This document shows, one piece after another, positions 16,028 to 24,632 of a stretch of 31,818 nucleotides of DNA. The first letter of the stretch is position 1. Each line of letters starts with the position of its first letter. Source of the stretch: an uncultured Gammaproteobacteria bacterium (GTDB lineage: Bacteria; Pseudomonadota; Gammaproteobacteria; Arenicellales; Poriferihabitantaceae); contig CALIFM010000185.1 in the NCBI GenBank assembly GCA_938021685.1, positions 1 to 31,818 on the forward strand, in the 5' to 3' direction. Position numbers and translations under genes: made by a program. Below the pieces are notes generated by a model, which did not search any database, had not been told where the DNA came from, and saw only the letters and a list, made by a program, of their open reading frames with translations.

Positions 16028-17146
16028 TTAAGCGCGCAAGTCGGGGCGGCCAATTTGGCGGAGCATCAAATAAATATGCTGCGTTTTGTAGGCTAGAGAG
16101 CGCCGCAAAAAAAAGCGCATAATCCAGCGCGAGCGCAAACTAGGATATTGATTGCCTGCAAGGCTGCTGTGGACTATCTTTAATGTGAGTGTAGACAAAG
16201 CACTTAGTTTATAAGCGTTGAATGCAGCAGGTGGTGTTTGCCCAAACAGGCTGTGCGACAATTGCATCGCCAGTAGCGTGGGTTGCAGCAAGCCAGTTTT
16301 TTTAAGCTCATTTGCCAGTGCTTGCCAGTCGAAGCCTGTTTCGTGTGCAACCGTCGCTGCATTGTGCCAATCAAGCAGCCATTTAAGGCGGCCCCACATC
16401 GCCATGCTGCCATGAATGGGTAGATAGCGTAGATACAGAGGTAGTGAAAAGGTGGTGTAATCATGGCCGTGTAGCTGTACGGTGCTTAATGCAGCGCTGG
16501 CCTTTGCAAAATCAATATTGTAAGCATGCTTGTTCTTATCAAGCCGCCAATGCAGTTCCACTTCAACATGTGGCTTTTGGGGCGACAATAACACTTTGTC
16601 TTTGCGCACTTGTAAAGTTTCACGCCGCTGCTTAGTCTTTTGGGCGGTGATCTGTGTACCAATGGCGGTGTATCCAGCATCAATCAAAGCAGCTTCAGTG
16701 CGCTCTATATCATCAATGGCTACCCATATATCCAAATCTTTGCTATATCGACTAGAGCTGGATGCGCTCAATTGCTGTGACAATAATATCCCTTTGAATG
16801 GGATATAAACGATTCCGTGCTCACCTAATACTTGGTCGAGATGCTGCAATGTGGCTTGTTGTGCCAGTAGCTTAAATTGCATTTCGTGAAATTGCCGTTT
16901 TAAGGGCTGTATCAAGGCCTTAGGCAAGTGTTGAGATTGATCTTTAACCGCAAACCAAAACGGAATTTGCAAGTGATGCCAACGCAGCGCTTGCAATACT
17001 TCATCAGTGTCAAAGGCGGCTAGCTTTTCGAGCAGCGCAGAGAGATTGTCAGTGGTTGAAGCTTTTATGTTGACCGTAATTACCCTGCAAATCAGTGGCA
17101 GCGGGCCAGTGATAAGTTGTGAAGCTTGGGTGTTTTGCTTGGGCAC
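16028..17146 (-). CDS. Nucleotidyltransferase-family protein (PF14907-like)
   Basis: This 372-residue protein resembles the uncharacterised nucleotidyltransferase family PF14907. Signature segments are IPFKGILLS (115-123), then SKDLDIWV (135-142) with the two acidic residues D137 and D139 expected to bind metal, and VEVELHWRLD near 200. The family appears in polysaccharide loci and in peptide-modification clusters, often with HprK-like kinases and sulfotransferases, and both of those occur in this window. The real substrate is unknown. The start is a GTG with no ribosome binding site, and the first 25 residues look unstructured, so a later non-standard start is possible. Gaps are 42 bases to the upstream gene and 17 to the downstream gene. 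Confidence 0.75.
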   Translation of the reverse strand: MPKQNTQASQLITGPLPLICRVITVNIKASTTDNLSALLEKLAAFDTDEVLQALRWHHLQIPFWFAVKDQSQHLPKALIQPLKRQFHEMQFKLLAQQATLQHLDQVLGEHGIVYIPFKGILLSQQLSASSSSRYSKDLDIWVAIDDIERTEAALIDAGYTAIGTQITAQKTKQRRETLQVRKDKVLLSPQKPHVEVELHWRLDKNKHAYNIDFAKASAALSTVQLHGHDYTTFSLPLYLRYLPIHGSMAMWGRLKWLLDWHNAATVAHETGFDWQALANELKKTGLLQPTLLAMQLSHSLFGQTPPAAFNAYKLSALSTLTLKIVHSSLAGNQYPSLRSRWIMRFFLRRSLAYKTQHIYLMLRQIGRPDLRA

Positions 17147-17188
17147 TTTGTCGATGTAATTTAGGGCGATGATTTAATAGTGAAATGC

Positions 17189-18091
17189 CTAAGCAAGCTG
17201 CACATCAAAGTCTAATTTTGCAAGTTTTTTTGCAATTGGCTGCATGCCTAGATAGCGCGCTAAAAATATGTTTTGTGGGCATTGCACGTTCACATTTACG
17301 GTAGAAAATGCCGAAAATAAGCCGCTGGCACCTTGCTCGCTGAGGTATTGCTCGGCAGAATGATGAGTTTGAATTACTTCAAATATATCACTTAGCCAAG
17401 GCCGTTTTTGTTCACGCGGGTGGGGCAAATAGTTAACCGGTTGGTCTTTAAAATAATCCCTTAGTTTTTGTCGATAATGTGCTTCGTTAATGAGGGCGTC
17501 TTCAATCAGCGGTTGACCAATATAAACCAATTTTCCTGACTTAAGTGCAGTGACAGGGTAGTGTAAGTTATGATGGCGAAAACGGTCGCGTACTTGCAAT
17601 TGCTCGCCTCGGTAATTAGTGTCAAACAAGCCGCTTCGATAAAACCCCGCTGCCCATTTGGCCCACTCTTTTAAACGGTAGCGTTTTAGCATCGACTCCA
17701 TGCGCAAGTAATGGTTGAGGCCATCTTCCCACAGCTCCACTCGCTCTGGTCCTGCGTGATCGATAATAAAGCGAGTTATAGGTGTGTAATTGGCAGTTAA
17801 TATAAAGCGACAATTCGGGTGTTGAGCAATGAGATTTTTAATCAACATCGCCACACGTTCGTAGTAAGCGCGGTTGTTTGCGATAGAAAGCAGTGGTCGG
17901 CTTTGCTCAGTGCCAATCTTATGAATGGTATGGGTTAGCGCGTCGATACCGGCTTTTTCCAATGCGCCGTTGTTGCGGTAGTCAATTGCTGCCACCACTT
18001 GCCGAGGATTATGCTTTAGTAAAGCCAGCAGATGGGTACCCATTGGTACAATCACAACCGGTGCTGTTGTGGCGGCTTCGGTGTTTTTCAT
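17189..18091 (-). CDS. Sialyltransferase-like glycosyltransferase
   Basis: This 300-residue protein carries the short motifs shared by bacterial sialyltransferases (the GT38/GT52/GT80/GT97 group). These are a D/E-D/E-G motif as WEDG (121-124), an HP motif in YLPHPRE (221-227), and a serine/threonine motif in SAFSTV (260-265). In the known enzymes these bind and activate CMP-sialic acid. Overall sequence is otherwise unfamiliar to me, so the exact GT family is open. The gene starts 40 bases after the NeuB-containing fusion, which supports a nonulosonic acid as the donor sugar. There is no membrane anchor, consistent with a cytoplasmic peripheral enzyme. No CMP-sugar synthetase is present in the window to make the donor. 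Confidence 0.68.
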   Translation of the reverse strand: MKNTEAATTAPVVIVPMGTHLLALLKHNPRQVVAAIDYRNNGALEKAGIDALTHTIHKIGTEQSRPLLSIANNRAYYERVAMLIKNLIAQHPNCRFILTANYTPITRFIIDHAGPERVELWEDGLNHYLRMESMLKRYRLKEWAKWAAGFYRSGLFDTNYRGEQLQVRDRFRHHNLHYPVTALKSGKLVYIGQPLIEDALINEAHYRQKLRDYFKDQPVNYLPHPREQKRPWLSDIFEVIQTHHSAEQYLSEQGASGLFSAFSTVNVNVQCPQNIFLARYLGMQPIAKKLAKLDFDVQLA

Positions 18092-18131
18092 TACTAAGTT
18101 TTGAATGCAGCCTAAGCTTGCTTAGCTGTTT

Positions 18132-20396
18132 TCATGCAATCAACTGTGCCGCCATATTGGGCTCCAAGTGCTCAAAGGCTTGCCAAAAGCCTTCGCCACG
18201 GTTTTTATGTCCCTGCCAAATTTCAGGAATGAACATCACATTGGGCACGTGTTGTGCCAAGCTCTGGCCTAATTGCAAAAAATCCACGTTGCCTTCGCCC
18301 ATTTGTACGCCTTCGCCGCTATCGCCGAGGGCATCAGAAATATGCAGATGGGCAGTGTAAGGACCAACGGCATCAATAAACTCATTTAAAGACCAGCCAT
18401 AATAATTGCAGGCCATCATAGAGTGAGAGATGTCTAAGCAAATGCGCATTTTATTCTGCTTACAAAATTGCACGATCTCGTTTGGGTCGACAAATAAGTT
18501 GTGGTAGCGTTGGCCGCCGAAATGCCATGGGAAAGGCGGCATTGTTTGGACAATCACCTCCACCCCTTCTTGGTCTACTTGGCCAAGTTGCTTAGCAATT
18601 TGCTGATAAAGGGCGGGGCGCTCATCGGCGGCCATGAAACTTTTTTCAGTGAAACCACCTGCGTTGAGCACGATTACGGGCCGTTTAGTGGCAGGGAAAT
18701 AGCTTTTTAACTTTTGTGTTACTGCGATAGTTTGCTGCAAATTAGCGCGTGAGGTTTTCAAATAGCTTTTATCTTTCGAAGCTAAGTCAATTATATGGTC
18801 ACCAGCAAACAGCTCGGGTGCATGCACGGCTAAGCCCAGGCCTTGTGGCTCATCAAACACGCTGTCTATATCGACTTCTAAGTCTTGATAGCTTAAGTGA
18901 AACTCGACAAAATCTAGATTCGATAAATCAGATAGCTTGGCATAATCGTGGTAGCGCACTGGGATGCCGAAAGGGCGGTCGAAGTAATAATTACGTGCTT
19001 CAGTGATCGCGCCGTCGATGTCTGTTTGAAAGAAAAAGTCACCAGCATCAATGTCGCGCACTGCTGCTTTGCCAAGCAGGTCAGGTAGTAAATAAGGCTG
19101 TAAGCCTTGGCCTGGACTTTTGATTTCAATCATCTCGCGGGTGATACGCTCGCCTTTGGTAATCGTTGTTTTAGCAATCAAGCTTTTTGCCAAGGTTTCG
19201 CGATTCATCATCTCGCCTTGGCTGAGGCTGCGTTCAGATGCGTTGCCCAAGGCGGTCTCGATATTGCGAATTGATTGCACCATTTGCGCAAACTCATTTG
19301 GTAAGAGACTCACTTTGTGATCGTTGCCCTCCATGCCTTTGTCTAAGGTGAAATGTTTTTCAATCACGCGTGCACCCATGGCGACAGCTGCCACTGAAGT
19401 ATCAACTCCTAATTCATGGCCTGAATACCCAACTAGGCCGCCGCCGATTTGCTTTAAGCGCTCAAGATAGCGCAGATTAACGTCTTTTAAAGGTGCAGGA
19501 TAAGTTGAATTGCAATGCAACAGCACGAACTGCGTTGCGTGCTGATTGAGAAAATCTACCGATTGTATAATTTCAGTTTCGGTACACATGCCCGTGGAGC
19601 AAAGCAAAGGCTTGTTCGTTTCCGCCATCGCCTTTAGCAAGGGCAGATTGGTAAAGTCTGCCGATGCCACTTTGTAAGCGGGCATGCCGTAACCCTCTAG
19701 CACCGCGAGTGAAGTCTGATCCCATGGAGTGCATAGCGGAGTGACGCCTAAAGATTTGCAGTAATCGAAAGCTTCGATCAACTCGTCGTTGCTTAGCTGA
19801 AATTTCTCTAGTAAGTCAAAGACATATTGCGCGCCGAGATCAGCCGAATCATCACGAGTTTGGCCTTGGTTTTTATATACGCTGGCCATGTCACGCATTT
19901 GAAATTTTACGCAATCGGCGTTCGCAGCAGCAGCAGCATCCACTAGTTCTTTGGCATGTTTTAGACTGCCGTTGTGGTTGTTACCAAGCTCAGCAACGAT
20001 GTAGGTGGGTGTGGTTTGACTTAGCAAATGGCCATCAATGCTAATGCCTTCAAGGCCTTTTATAGCAATGGCTTTAAGCCGGTTTCCGGTATCCACCAAC
20101 GGCAGTAAATTGAACGAATCCTTGAAGCTCATGGCCAATGTGGCCGTAGAGCTATCAACCAGGCAGGCGGTAAACTGAGTATTCATCGCCTCGCTAACGG
20201 CGATGCTTAAGTCAGTTTGTTTGCTGTTAGTCAGCCACCGCCTGAAGTCACCATCGCTGAGTACACCGACTAGACAGCGATTGTTGTCAACAACAAACAC
20301 CGTACCAGATTTGTTCGCATCAATTTTCAGCAGGCAATCTGCCAGCGGAGAGGAATTGAGGACCAGATAAGCGTCTAAGTCAGAGATGATTTGCAT
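18132..20396 (-). CDS. CBS-NeuB-SAF-TIM-barrel fusion (nonulosonic acid synthase)
   Basis: This 754-residue fusion has four parts. Residues about 1-115 form a CBS-like pair (VVDNNRCLVGVLSDGDFRRWL). Residues 130-400 are a NeuB-type synthase, which condenses phosphoenolpyruvate with an N-acylated hexosamine. Motifs are VAELGNNHNG (134-143), CVKFQ, CTPWD, STGMCTE, and metal-ligand histidines H327 (GYSGHELG) and H348 (EKHFTLDK). Residues about 403-460 form the antifreeze-like SAF lid (SLIAKTTITKGERIT). Residues about 470-754 form a sugar isomerase/AP-endonuclease-2-like TIM barrel (VEFHLSYQD, LDISHSMM, LHISDALGD, FIPEIWQGH). Plain NeuB is about 350 residues. The C-terminal barrel could make or edit the sugar substrate, but this is inference. 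An 89-base gap separates it from the upstream PHP gene. Confidence 0.88.
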   Translation of the reverse strand: MQIISDLDAYLVLNSSPLADCLLKIDANKSGTVFVVDNNRCLVGVLSDGDFRRWLTNSKQTDLSIAVSEAMNTQFTACLVDSSTATLAMSFKDSFNLLPLVDTGNRLKAIAIKGLEGISIDGHLLSQTTPTYIVAELGNNHNGSLKHAKELVDAAAAANADCVKFQMRDMASVYKNQGQTRDDSADLGAQYVFDLLEKFQLSNDELIEAFDYCKSLGVTPLCTPWDQTSLAVLEGYGMPAYKVASADFTNLPLLKAMAETNKPLLCSTGMCTETEIIQSVDFLNQHATQFVLLHCNSTYPAPLKDVNLRYLERLKQIGGGLVGYSGHELGVDTSVAAVAMGARVIEKHFTLDKGMEGNDHKVSLLPNEFAQMVQSIRNIETALGNASERSLSQGEMMNRETLAKSLIAKTTITKGERITREMIEIKSPGQGLQPYLLPDLLGKAAVRDIDAGDFFFQTDIDGAITEARNYYFDRPFGIPVRYHDYAKLSDLSNLDFVEFHLSYQDLEVDIDSVFDEPQGLGLAVHAPELFAGDHIIDLASKDKSYLKTSRANLQQTIAVTQKLKSYFPATKRPVIVLNAGGFTEKSFMAADERPALYQQIAKQLGQVDQEGVEVIVQTMPPFPWHFGGQRYHNLFVDPNEIVQFCKQNKMRICLDISHSMMACNYYGWSLNEFIDAVGPYTAHLHISDALGDSGEGVQMGEGNVDFLQLGQSLAQHVPNVMFIPEIWQGHKNRGEGFWQAFEHLEPNMAAQLIA

Positions 20397-20485
20397 GGTT
20401 TTTATCAGCTTAATTGAGCATCAGACAAGTTCTTAGCATACATGAGTATGGCCTCTGTGATGGCTTCGGTTAAAGCTGTTAGGTT

Positions 20486-21367
20486 TTATAGGCCCAACCA
20501 AGCACGTAAGCCGTGCTTTTTAGGGCGCTCTGCTGTATTTGATGGGCTTCGTTTTTTTGAAAGATTATCAGCTTGGCTAATTACCGGTGTCATTAGTGGC
20601 TCCCCGTTTAATAAGCGCTTAGGGTTGCTATAAAATAAGGTATTGGCGGCCTTAATGCCAAAGTGCTTACACACATAGTCATAGGCATTAGCTAAATTAG
20701 GTGAGCGTCCATCAACGCGGTGAGCATCTGAGGCCACAATATGCACGCAGCCGTTAGCTAACCAATGATTTGCTACTTCTTGAATAGGTGGCCCAAAACG
20801 ACCAGTTAAGCTCAGTGCGGTTAGCTGCGTTTTACAGCCCCATTCGATCCAGTCGTATAAAATTTTGGGGTCACGAGCCAAGTCACCATTGCGTTCAGGA
20901 TGGGCAATAACCGGTGTGATGCCCATATTAATACAAGTGCCCAAGATAGCCTCCACGCCGAGCGGCAGGTGTTGCTTAGGCAGCTCAATAAGCGCTGCTT
21001 TTTTTTGGTCAGCATAGGTTAAAACTTGGCCCTGTCTTATTTGTTCAGGTAGCTCAGGGGTGAGATGCAGCTCAGACCCTAAGTGCAAACGGAGAGGGAT
21101 TCTTTGTTCAGCCAGCTGTTCTTCTAATTTCTGCTTTGCCGTGATGATGGCATCGTAATAATTGCTAAAGGCGCCGTTGCCATGGTGAGGAGTCAGTACC
21201 ACATCCGTGACGCCACAATTGACAGAAACCTGCGCCATTTGCAAAGCCATGTCTATGCTGGTTGCGCCGTCATCAATGTCGGGCAGCATATGGTTGTGGC
21301 AATCAATCATGCGCACTGCATTGCTTACAGCATTACTGTTCGGATCATATAAAATTTCTTCGCTCAT
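20486..21367 (-). CDS. CpsB/YwqE-type PHP-domain tyrosine phosphatase
   Basis: This 293-residue protein matches the manganese-dependent PHP-domain phosphatases (CpsB, Wzb-like function) that dephosphorylate bacterial tyrosine kinases controlling capsule assembly. Metal-binding motifs are DCHNHMLPDIDDG (22-34; H24, H26), TPHH (60-63), AHPER (156-160) and ASDAH (213-217). The usual family N-terminus corresponds to the Met at residue 20, so the real start may be the ATG near 21310; no ribosome binding site decides. The C-terminal 30 residues are basic and not conserved. The gene starts 6 bases after the sugar transferase stop, so the two are co-transcribed. No tyrosine kinase gene is present in the window. 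Confidence 0.88.
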   Translation of the reverse strand: MSEEILYDPNSNAVSNAVRMIDCHNHMLPDIDDGATSIDMALQMAQVSVNCGVTDVVLTPHHGNGAFSNYYDAIITAKQKLEEQLAEQRIPLRLHLGSELHLTPELPEQIRQGQVLTYADQKKAALIELPKQHLPLGVEAILGTCINMGITPVIAHPERNGDLARDPKILYDWIEWGCKTQLTALSLTGRFGPPIQEVANHWLANGCVHIVASDAHRVDGRSPNLANAYDYVCKHFGIKAANTLFYSNPKRLLNGEPLMTPVISQADNLSKKRSPSNTAERPKKHGLRAWLGL

Positions 21368-21373
21368 CTGTTT

Positions 21374-22789
21374 TTAGTACGCCGTTTTGGTAATAAAACC
21401 TTTGAACACGGTAAGGATTATAATCTTAATATCAAGCCAAATTGACCAGTTACGGATATAAAAAATATCATGTTCAACACGTTGCTCGATGCTGGTGTTG
21501 CCGCGTAAGCCATTAATTTGTGCCCAGCCGGTGATGCCCGCTTTAACATAATGTTTTTGCATATACTCAGGCACAGTGTATTGGAATTTCTCAACAAAAA
21601 ATGGTCGTTCAGGGCGTGGGCCCACCACTGACATGTCTCCCATCAGCACATTAAAAAACTGTGGCAACTCATCCAGACTGGTGCGGCGTAAAAAACTACC
21701 AAATTGAGTGGCACGGTTTTCACCTTTTTTGGCCCAAACGGGACCGCTATTTTGCTCTATACTTATAGGCATAGATCGGAATTTAAGCATCGTAAAAGGC
21801 CGGCCATTCAATGTTAAGCGCTCTTGGCGAAACAGCACTGGACCGGGTGAGCTGAACTTGACCCCAATGGCAATCAGCAAGAGAAGCGGTGACAGTAATA
21901 TCAAAACAAGTAGTGCAAAGCTGCGATCCATCAGTGATTTCAGCCAGCGATCTGCTGAGCGTAGTGGTTTTACTGATAGGCTAAGCATAGGTAAGTCAGC
22001 GCGGCGTTCTAACTCTGGGCGCAATATCGGCAGAAAGCTAAAATCAGGGAAGTAGCTAATTTGAATTAAGTTAGATTTGAAATGGCTGATAATATCGCGC
22101 ACACTGTTGTTGTCCAATTGTGCCCCCACTAACCATAATTGTTGAGTATTAGCGTCACTGATAAATGCATCTATCTTTTTCAGTTGGGCGGCATTGCTAG
22201 TTTTCTTTGGGCCCTTTTTACCTTGCCAATCCCAGCGACGTACGCTGCGGTAAGCATATGGGGCTTGATCGACTAGGCGATCCACTGTGGTGTTAAACTT
22301 GGGGCCGGTTCCAATGGCCAATACATCCAATTTAGATGCTGCATGGCTGGTGTCTAAGCGGGCTTTTTGGTCTAGGCCAATACGCCAGATCAAGCTAAAT
22401 AAATAGCTTAGGAAGATGGACACTAAGAACCAAGTGCGGGAGTAGGTATAATTGGTTTTTGACACCATGGCGATTAAAGCAATGGAAGAAATAATCACAA
22501 ACCAGCTAATGGACAAGCGACGCAGCACGTTCCACGAAAAAATGGAGCGACCGCCGTCATATAAACCAAAGGCTGCGGTACATAGCAGCACCACTAATGA
22601 CACCACTATGATAGGCGTGATATAGGCCTTAAGGATTAGGGGTTCGCTGCTGGTCAAAGCGATGACAGAAAGCACGCCCCAGCAAATTAAAGTTGTTGTC
22701 AGCACATCAAGAATGGCTAACAAGTACAAATTAGATGTGCGTTGTAGCCTGTAGGTAAGACCGGCAGAAGAATCAGTTTCTGGCAGCAT
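21374..22789 (-). CDS. Polyprenyl glycosylphosphotransferase (WcaJ-like)
   Basis: This 471-residue membrane protein transfers a sugar-1-phosphate to undecaprenyl phosphate, the first step of lipid-linked exopolysaccharide assembly. Four to five hydrophobic segments occupy the first 150 residues, and a central CoA-binding-like domain follows (about 150-260). The catalytic C-terminal part contains a further membrane segment (SFALLVLILLSPLLLL), SPGPVLFRQER, FTMLKFRSM, RRTSLDELPQ, GPRPE, and KAGITGWAQING. This is the full-length poly-isoprenyl-phosphate hexose-1-phosphate transferase architecture. Glucose or galactose is the usual sugar; sequence alone does not say which. The start ATG is downstream of a 15-base palindrome, and no clear ribosome binding site is seen. 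Confidence 0.92.
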   Translation of the reverse strand: MLPETDSSAGLTYRLQRTSNLYLLAILDVLTTTLICWGVLSVIALTSSEPLILKAYITPIIVVSLVVLLCTAAFGLYDGGRSIFSWNVLRRLSISWFVIISSIALIAMVSKTNYTYSRTWFLVSIFLSYLFSLIWRIGLDQKARLDTSHAASKLDVLAIGTGPKFNTTVDRLVDQAPYAYRSVRRWDWQGKKGPKKTSNAAQLKKIDAFISDANTQQLWLVGAQLDNNSVRDIISHFKSNLIQISYFPDFSFLPILRPELERRADLPMLSLSVKPLRSADRWLKSLMDRSFALLVLILLSPLLLLIAIGVKFSSPGPVLFRQERLTLNGRPFTMLKFRSMPISIEQNSGPVWAKKGENRATQFGSFLRRTSLDELPQFFNVLMGDMSVVGPRPERPFFVEKFQYTVPEYMQKHYVKAGITGWAQINGLRGNTSIEQRVEHDIFYIRNWSIWLDIKIIILTVFKGFITKTAY

Positions 22790-22800
22790 AGCTTGCGAAG

Positions 22801-22815
22801 AATAAAGCCTTTATT
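22801..22815. repeat. Palindrome in the sugar transferase leader
   Basis: AATAAAG and CTTTATT form a perfect inverted repeat around a single central C, 12 to 26 bases upstream of the sugar transferase ATG (which reads leftward). The centre is too small for an RNA hairpin of full stem length, so a protein-binding site is the more likely function if it has one. Confidence 0.3.
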
Positions 22816-22942
22816 TTGATCAGCACTAAATTACATAATGCACGGTGATCTATTAATAGAATTGGGCTTTTATTCTAGCACAAGTATCAATGAGTTATTA
22901 TCAAGCCCTTATATTGTTTTATTCTATGATACGGGCTAGTGT

Positions 22943-24382
22943 TTACGAGCGCCCATAAAGATCTTCAAAGCGTACAATATCGTCTTCACCAAGGTAGGCG
23001 CCTGATTGTACTTCGATGAGTTCTAGTGGAATTTTGCCGGGATTTTCTAATGAGTGGGTTGTGCCAACTGGAATATAGACGGATTCATTTTCGCCGAGTA
23101 GCCGTTCTTCATCTCCTACGCGTACTTTTGCTGTCCCATTAACCACGACCCAATGTTCCGCACGGTGGTGGTGCATTTGTACGGATAGTTTTGCGCCAGC
23201 CCGTACAGAGATACGCTTAACTTGAAAGCGATCACCGCTGTCCATTGAGTCGTAGTGGCCCCAAGGCCGGTATACCACACGGTGGTGGGTTGCTTCGGTG
23301 CGTGTTTGCTGGTTAAGCCAATCAACCACCTTTTTGACTTCATCAGCATGCGGTTTGCTGGCGACGAGTAAGGCGTCCTTGGTATCAACGACTACAAGGT
23401 CGTCCACCCCTAGCATAGCTACCAATTTGTCTTCTGTACGCACTAAGTTGTTGTGACTGTCTACACATAGAGTGTCGCCTGAAGTAGCATTACCGTCATT
23501 ATCTTTAGGTAAGACTGAAGCTAAAGCGGCCCAGCCGCCGACATCGCTCCAACTGGCTTGCATTGGCATCACAAACGCTTTCTGGGTGTGCTCCATCACC
23601 GCATAATCAATCGAATCGCTAGGGCATTTTTCAAAGGCATCAACGCCAATCCGGATAAACTCAAGATCGATGCTTTGGTCTTGCCAAGCTTGCTTGCAAC
23701 AATTCACAATGTCATTATTGTGTTTGCTGACTTCAGCCAAAAAATCGTTTGCATAAAACATAAACAAGCCGCTGTTCCAAAGATAGTCACCGCTGGCAAG
23801 ATATTTTTCAGCTGTTTTTTGTTCGGGCTTTTCTACAAATTTCTCAACTGCATTGAGCGCACCCTGCTTAAGTTTTTTGGTTTTAATATAACCATAGCCG
23901 GTAGCAGGGCGGTCAGGGTTAATGCCAAATGTCACCATTTGACCAGCCTTAATTTGGCCAGCGGCGGTTTGTACAGTTTGACTGAAGCTTGTTTCATTAG
24001 CGATATGGTGGTCGGCGGGTGATACCAGCAGTAAAGGGTTGTCATGCAGCTCCAATGCGCGCAAAGCTGCTAAGCAAATTGCCGGTGCAGTGTTGCGACC
24101 AAAAGGCTCGAGTATTAAGCCGCTATGCACGCAGTCAAGTTGGCGAAGTTGTTCGGCAGCAATAAAGCGATGCTCTTCATTGCAAACCACAATGGGTGTA
24201 TATAGAGCTAAATTTGCGATACGTTGCACTGTTTGTTGTAGCAAGGTGTCGGTGTGCTGCTTGTTATTGCCGCTTGTGGTTAGCGGCAAAAATTGTTTGG
24301 GGTACATGCGTCGTGAAACAGGCCATAAACGTGTGCCAGAGCCGCCGGCGATAATAACGGGCTGTATAGGGCTTTTTTTCAT
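22943..24382 (-). CDS. manC: Mannose-1-phosphate guanylyltransferase / mannose-6-phosphate isomerase
   Basis: This 479-residue bifunctional enzyme makes GDP-mannose from mannose-1-phosphate and GTP, with a C-terminal isomerase domain converting fructose-6-phosphate to mannose-6-phosphate. The nucleotidyltransferase signature is IIAGGSGTRLWPVSR (10-24) with KQF at 29-31, followed by LEPFGRNTAPA. The cupin isomerase domain contains RPWGHYDSMDSGDRFQVK, HHHRAEHW and NPGKIPLELIEVQ. A GTG nine codons upstream is also in frame, but the ATG at 24382 gives the usual family N-terminus. It is the first gene of the leftward series and is divergent from the GT9 gene. A 153-base gap before the sugar transferase has no recognisable terminator. 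Confidence 0.94.
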   Translation of the reverse strand: MKKSPIQPVIIAGGSGTRLWPVSRRMYPKQFLPLTTSGNNKQHTDTLLQQTVQRIANLALYTPIVVCNEEHRFIAAEQLRQLDCVHSGLILEPFGRNTAPAICLAALRALELHDNPLLLVSPADHHIANETSFSQTVQTAAGQIKAGQMVTFGINPDRPATGYGYIKTKKLKQGALNAVEKFVEKPEQKTAEKYLASGDYLWNSGLFMFYANDFLAEVSKHNNDIVNCCKQAWQDQSIDLEFIRIGVDAFEKCPSDSIDYAVMEHTQKAFVMPMQASWSDVGGWAALASVLPKDNDGNATSGDTLCVDSHNNLVRTEDKLVAMLGVDDLVVVDTKDALLVASKPHADEVKKVVDWLNQQTRTEATHHRVVYRPWGHYDSMDSGDRFQVKRISVRAGAKLSVQMHHHRAEHWVVVNGTAKVRVGDEERLLGENESVYIPVGTTHSLENPGKIPLELIEVQSGAYLGEDDIVRFEDLYGRS

Positions 24383-24564
24383 CGCTATTGTGTTGTTTGT
24401 GATATGCACTAAAATTTGATTAAAGCGTGACTTTAACCAATTACCGAGTAAACAGCCACTGCTCTGATAGCTAAAGCTTCAGGCGCAATGCTGGAACAAC
24501 AAGATCATATCTTGCTTGTAGGTGCTCTATTTTTGAGGCTCAGTCCAATGGTGTGCACGGTTGC

Positions 24565-24594
24565 TTGACGCAAGTGCAATGGCCCATATAGAAT
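24565..24594 (+). promoter_or_regulatory. Sigma-70-like promoter of the GT9 gene
   Basis: TTGACG (24565-24570) and TAGAAT (24589-24594) each match the -35 and -10 consensus at 5 of 6 positions, with an 18-base spacer. It would start transcription near 24601, about 32 bases before the TTG start codon of the GT9 gene. Confidence 0.55.
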
Positions 24595-24622
24595 TTAGTT
24601 TTAAAGCTAATTGATACACAAA

Positions 24623-24626
24623 GAGG
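24623..24626 (+). promoter_or_regulatory. Ribosome binding site deciding a TTG start
   Basis: GAGG, within AAAGAGG, lies 6 bases before TTG at 24633. The spacing supports this TTG as the true start of the GT9 gene. Confidence 0.6.
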
Positions 24627-24632
24627 CCACCA

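Noticed and set aside
18112..18125. CTAAGC-TT-GCTTAG inverted repeat between the NeuB fusion and the sialyltransferase-like gene
   Set aside because: The 2-base loop leaves only a short stem and there is no T-run; I saw no reason to call it a terminator or operator.
19917..19940. GCA-type triplet run in the NeuB fusion gene considered as a phase-variation repeat
   Set aside because: It is a short alanine stretch (AAAA) in a conserved helix, in frame, and too short to be a likely slippage site.
24488..24568. A 26-codon open reading frame (MLEQQDHILL...) between manC and the GT9 gene, considered as a peptide precursor for the tailoring operon
   Set aside because: It has no good ribosome binding site, no leader/core layout and overlaps the GT9 promoter; it looks like chance.
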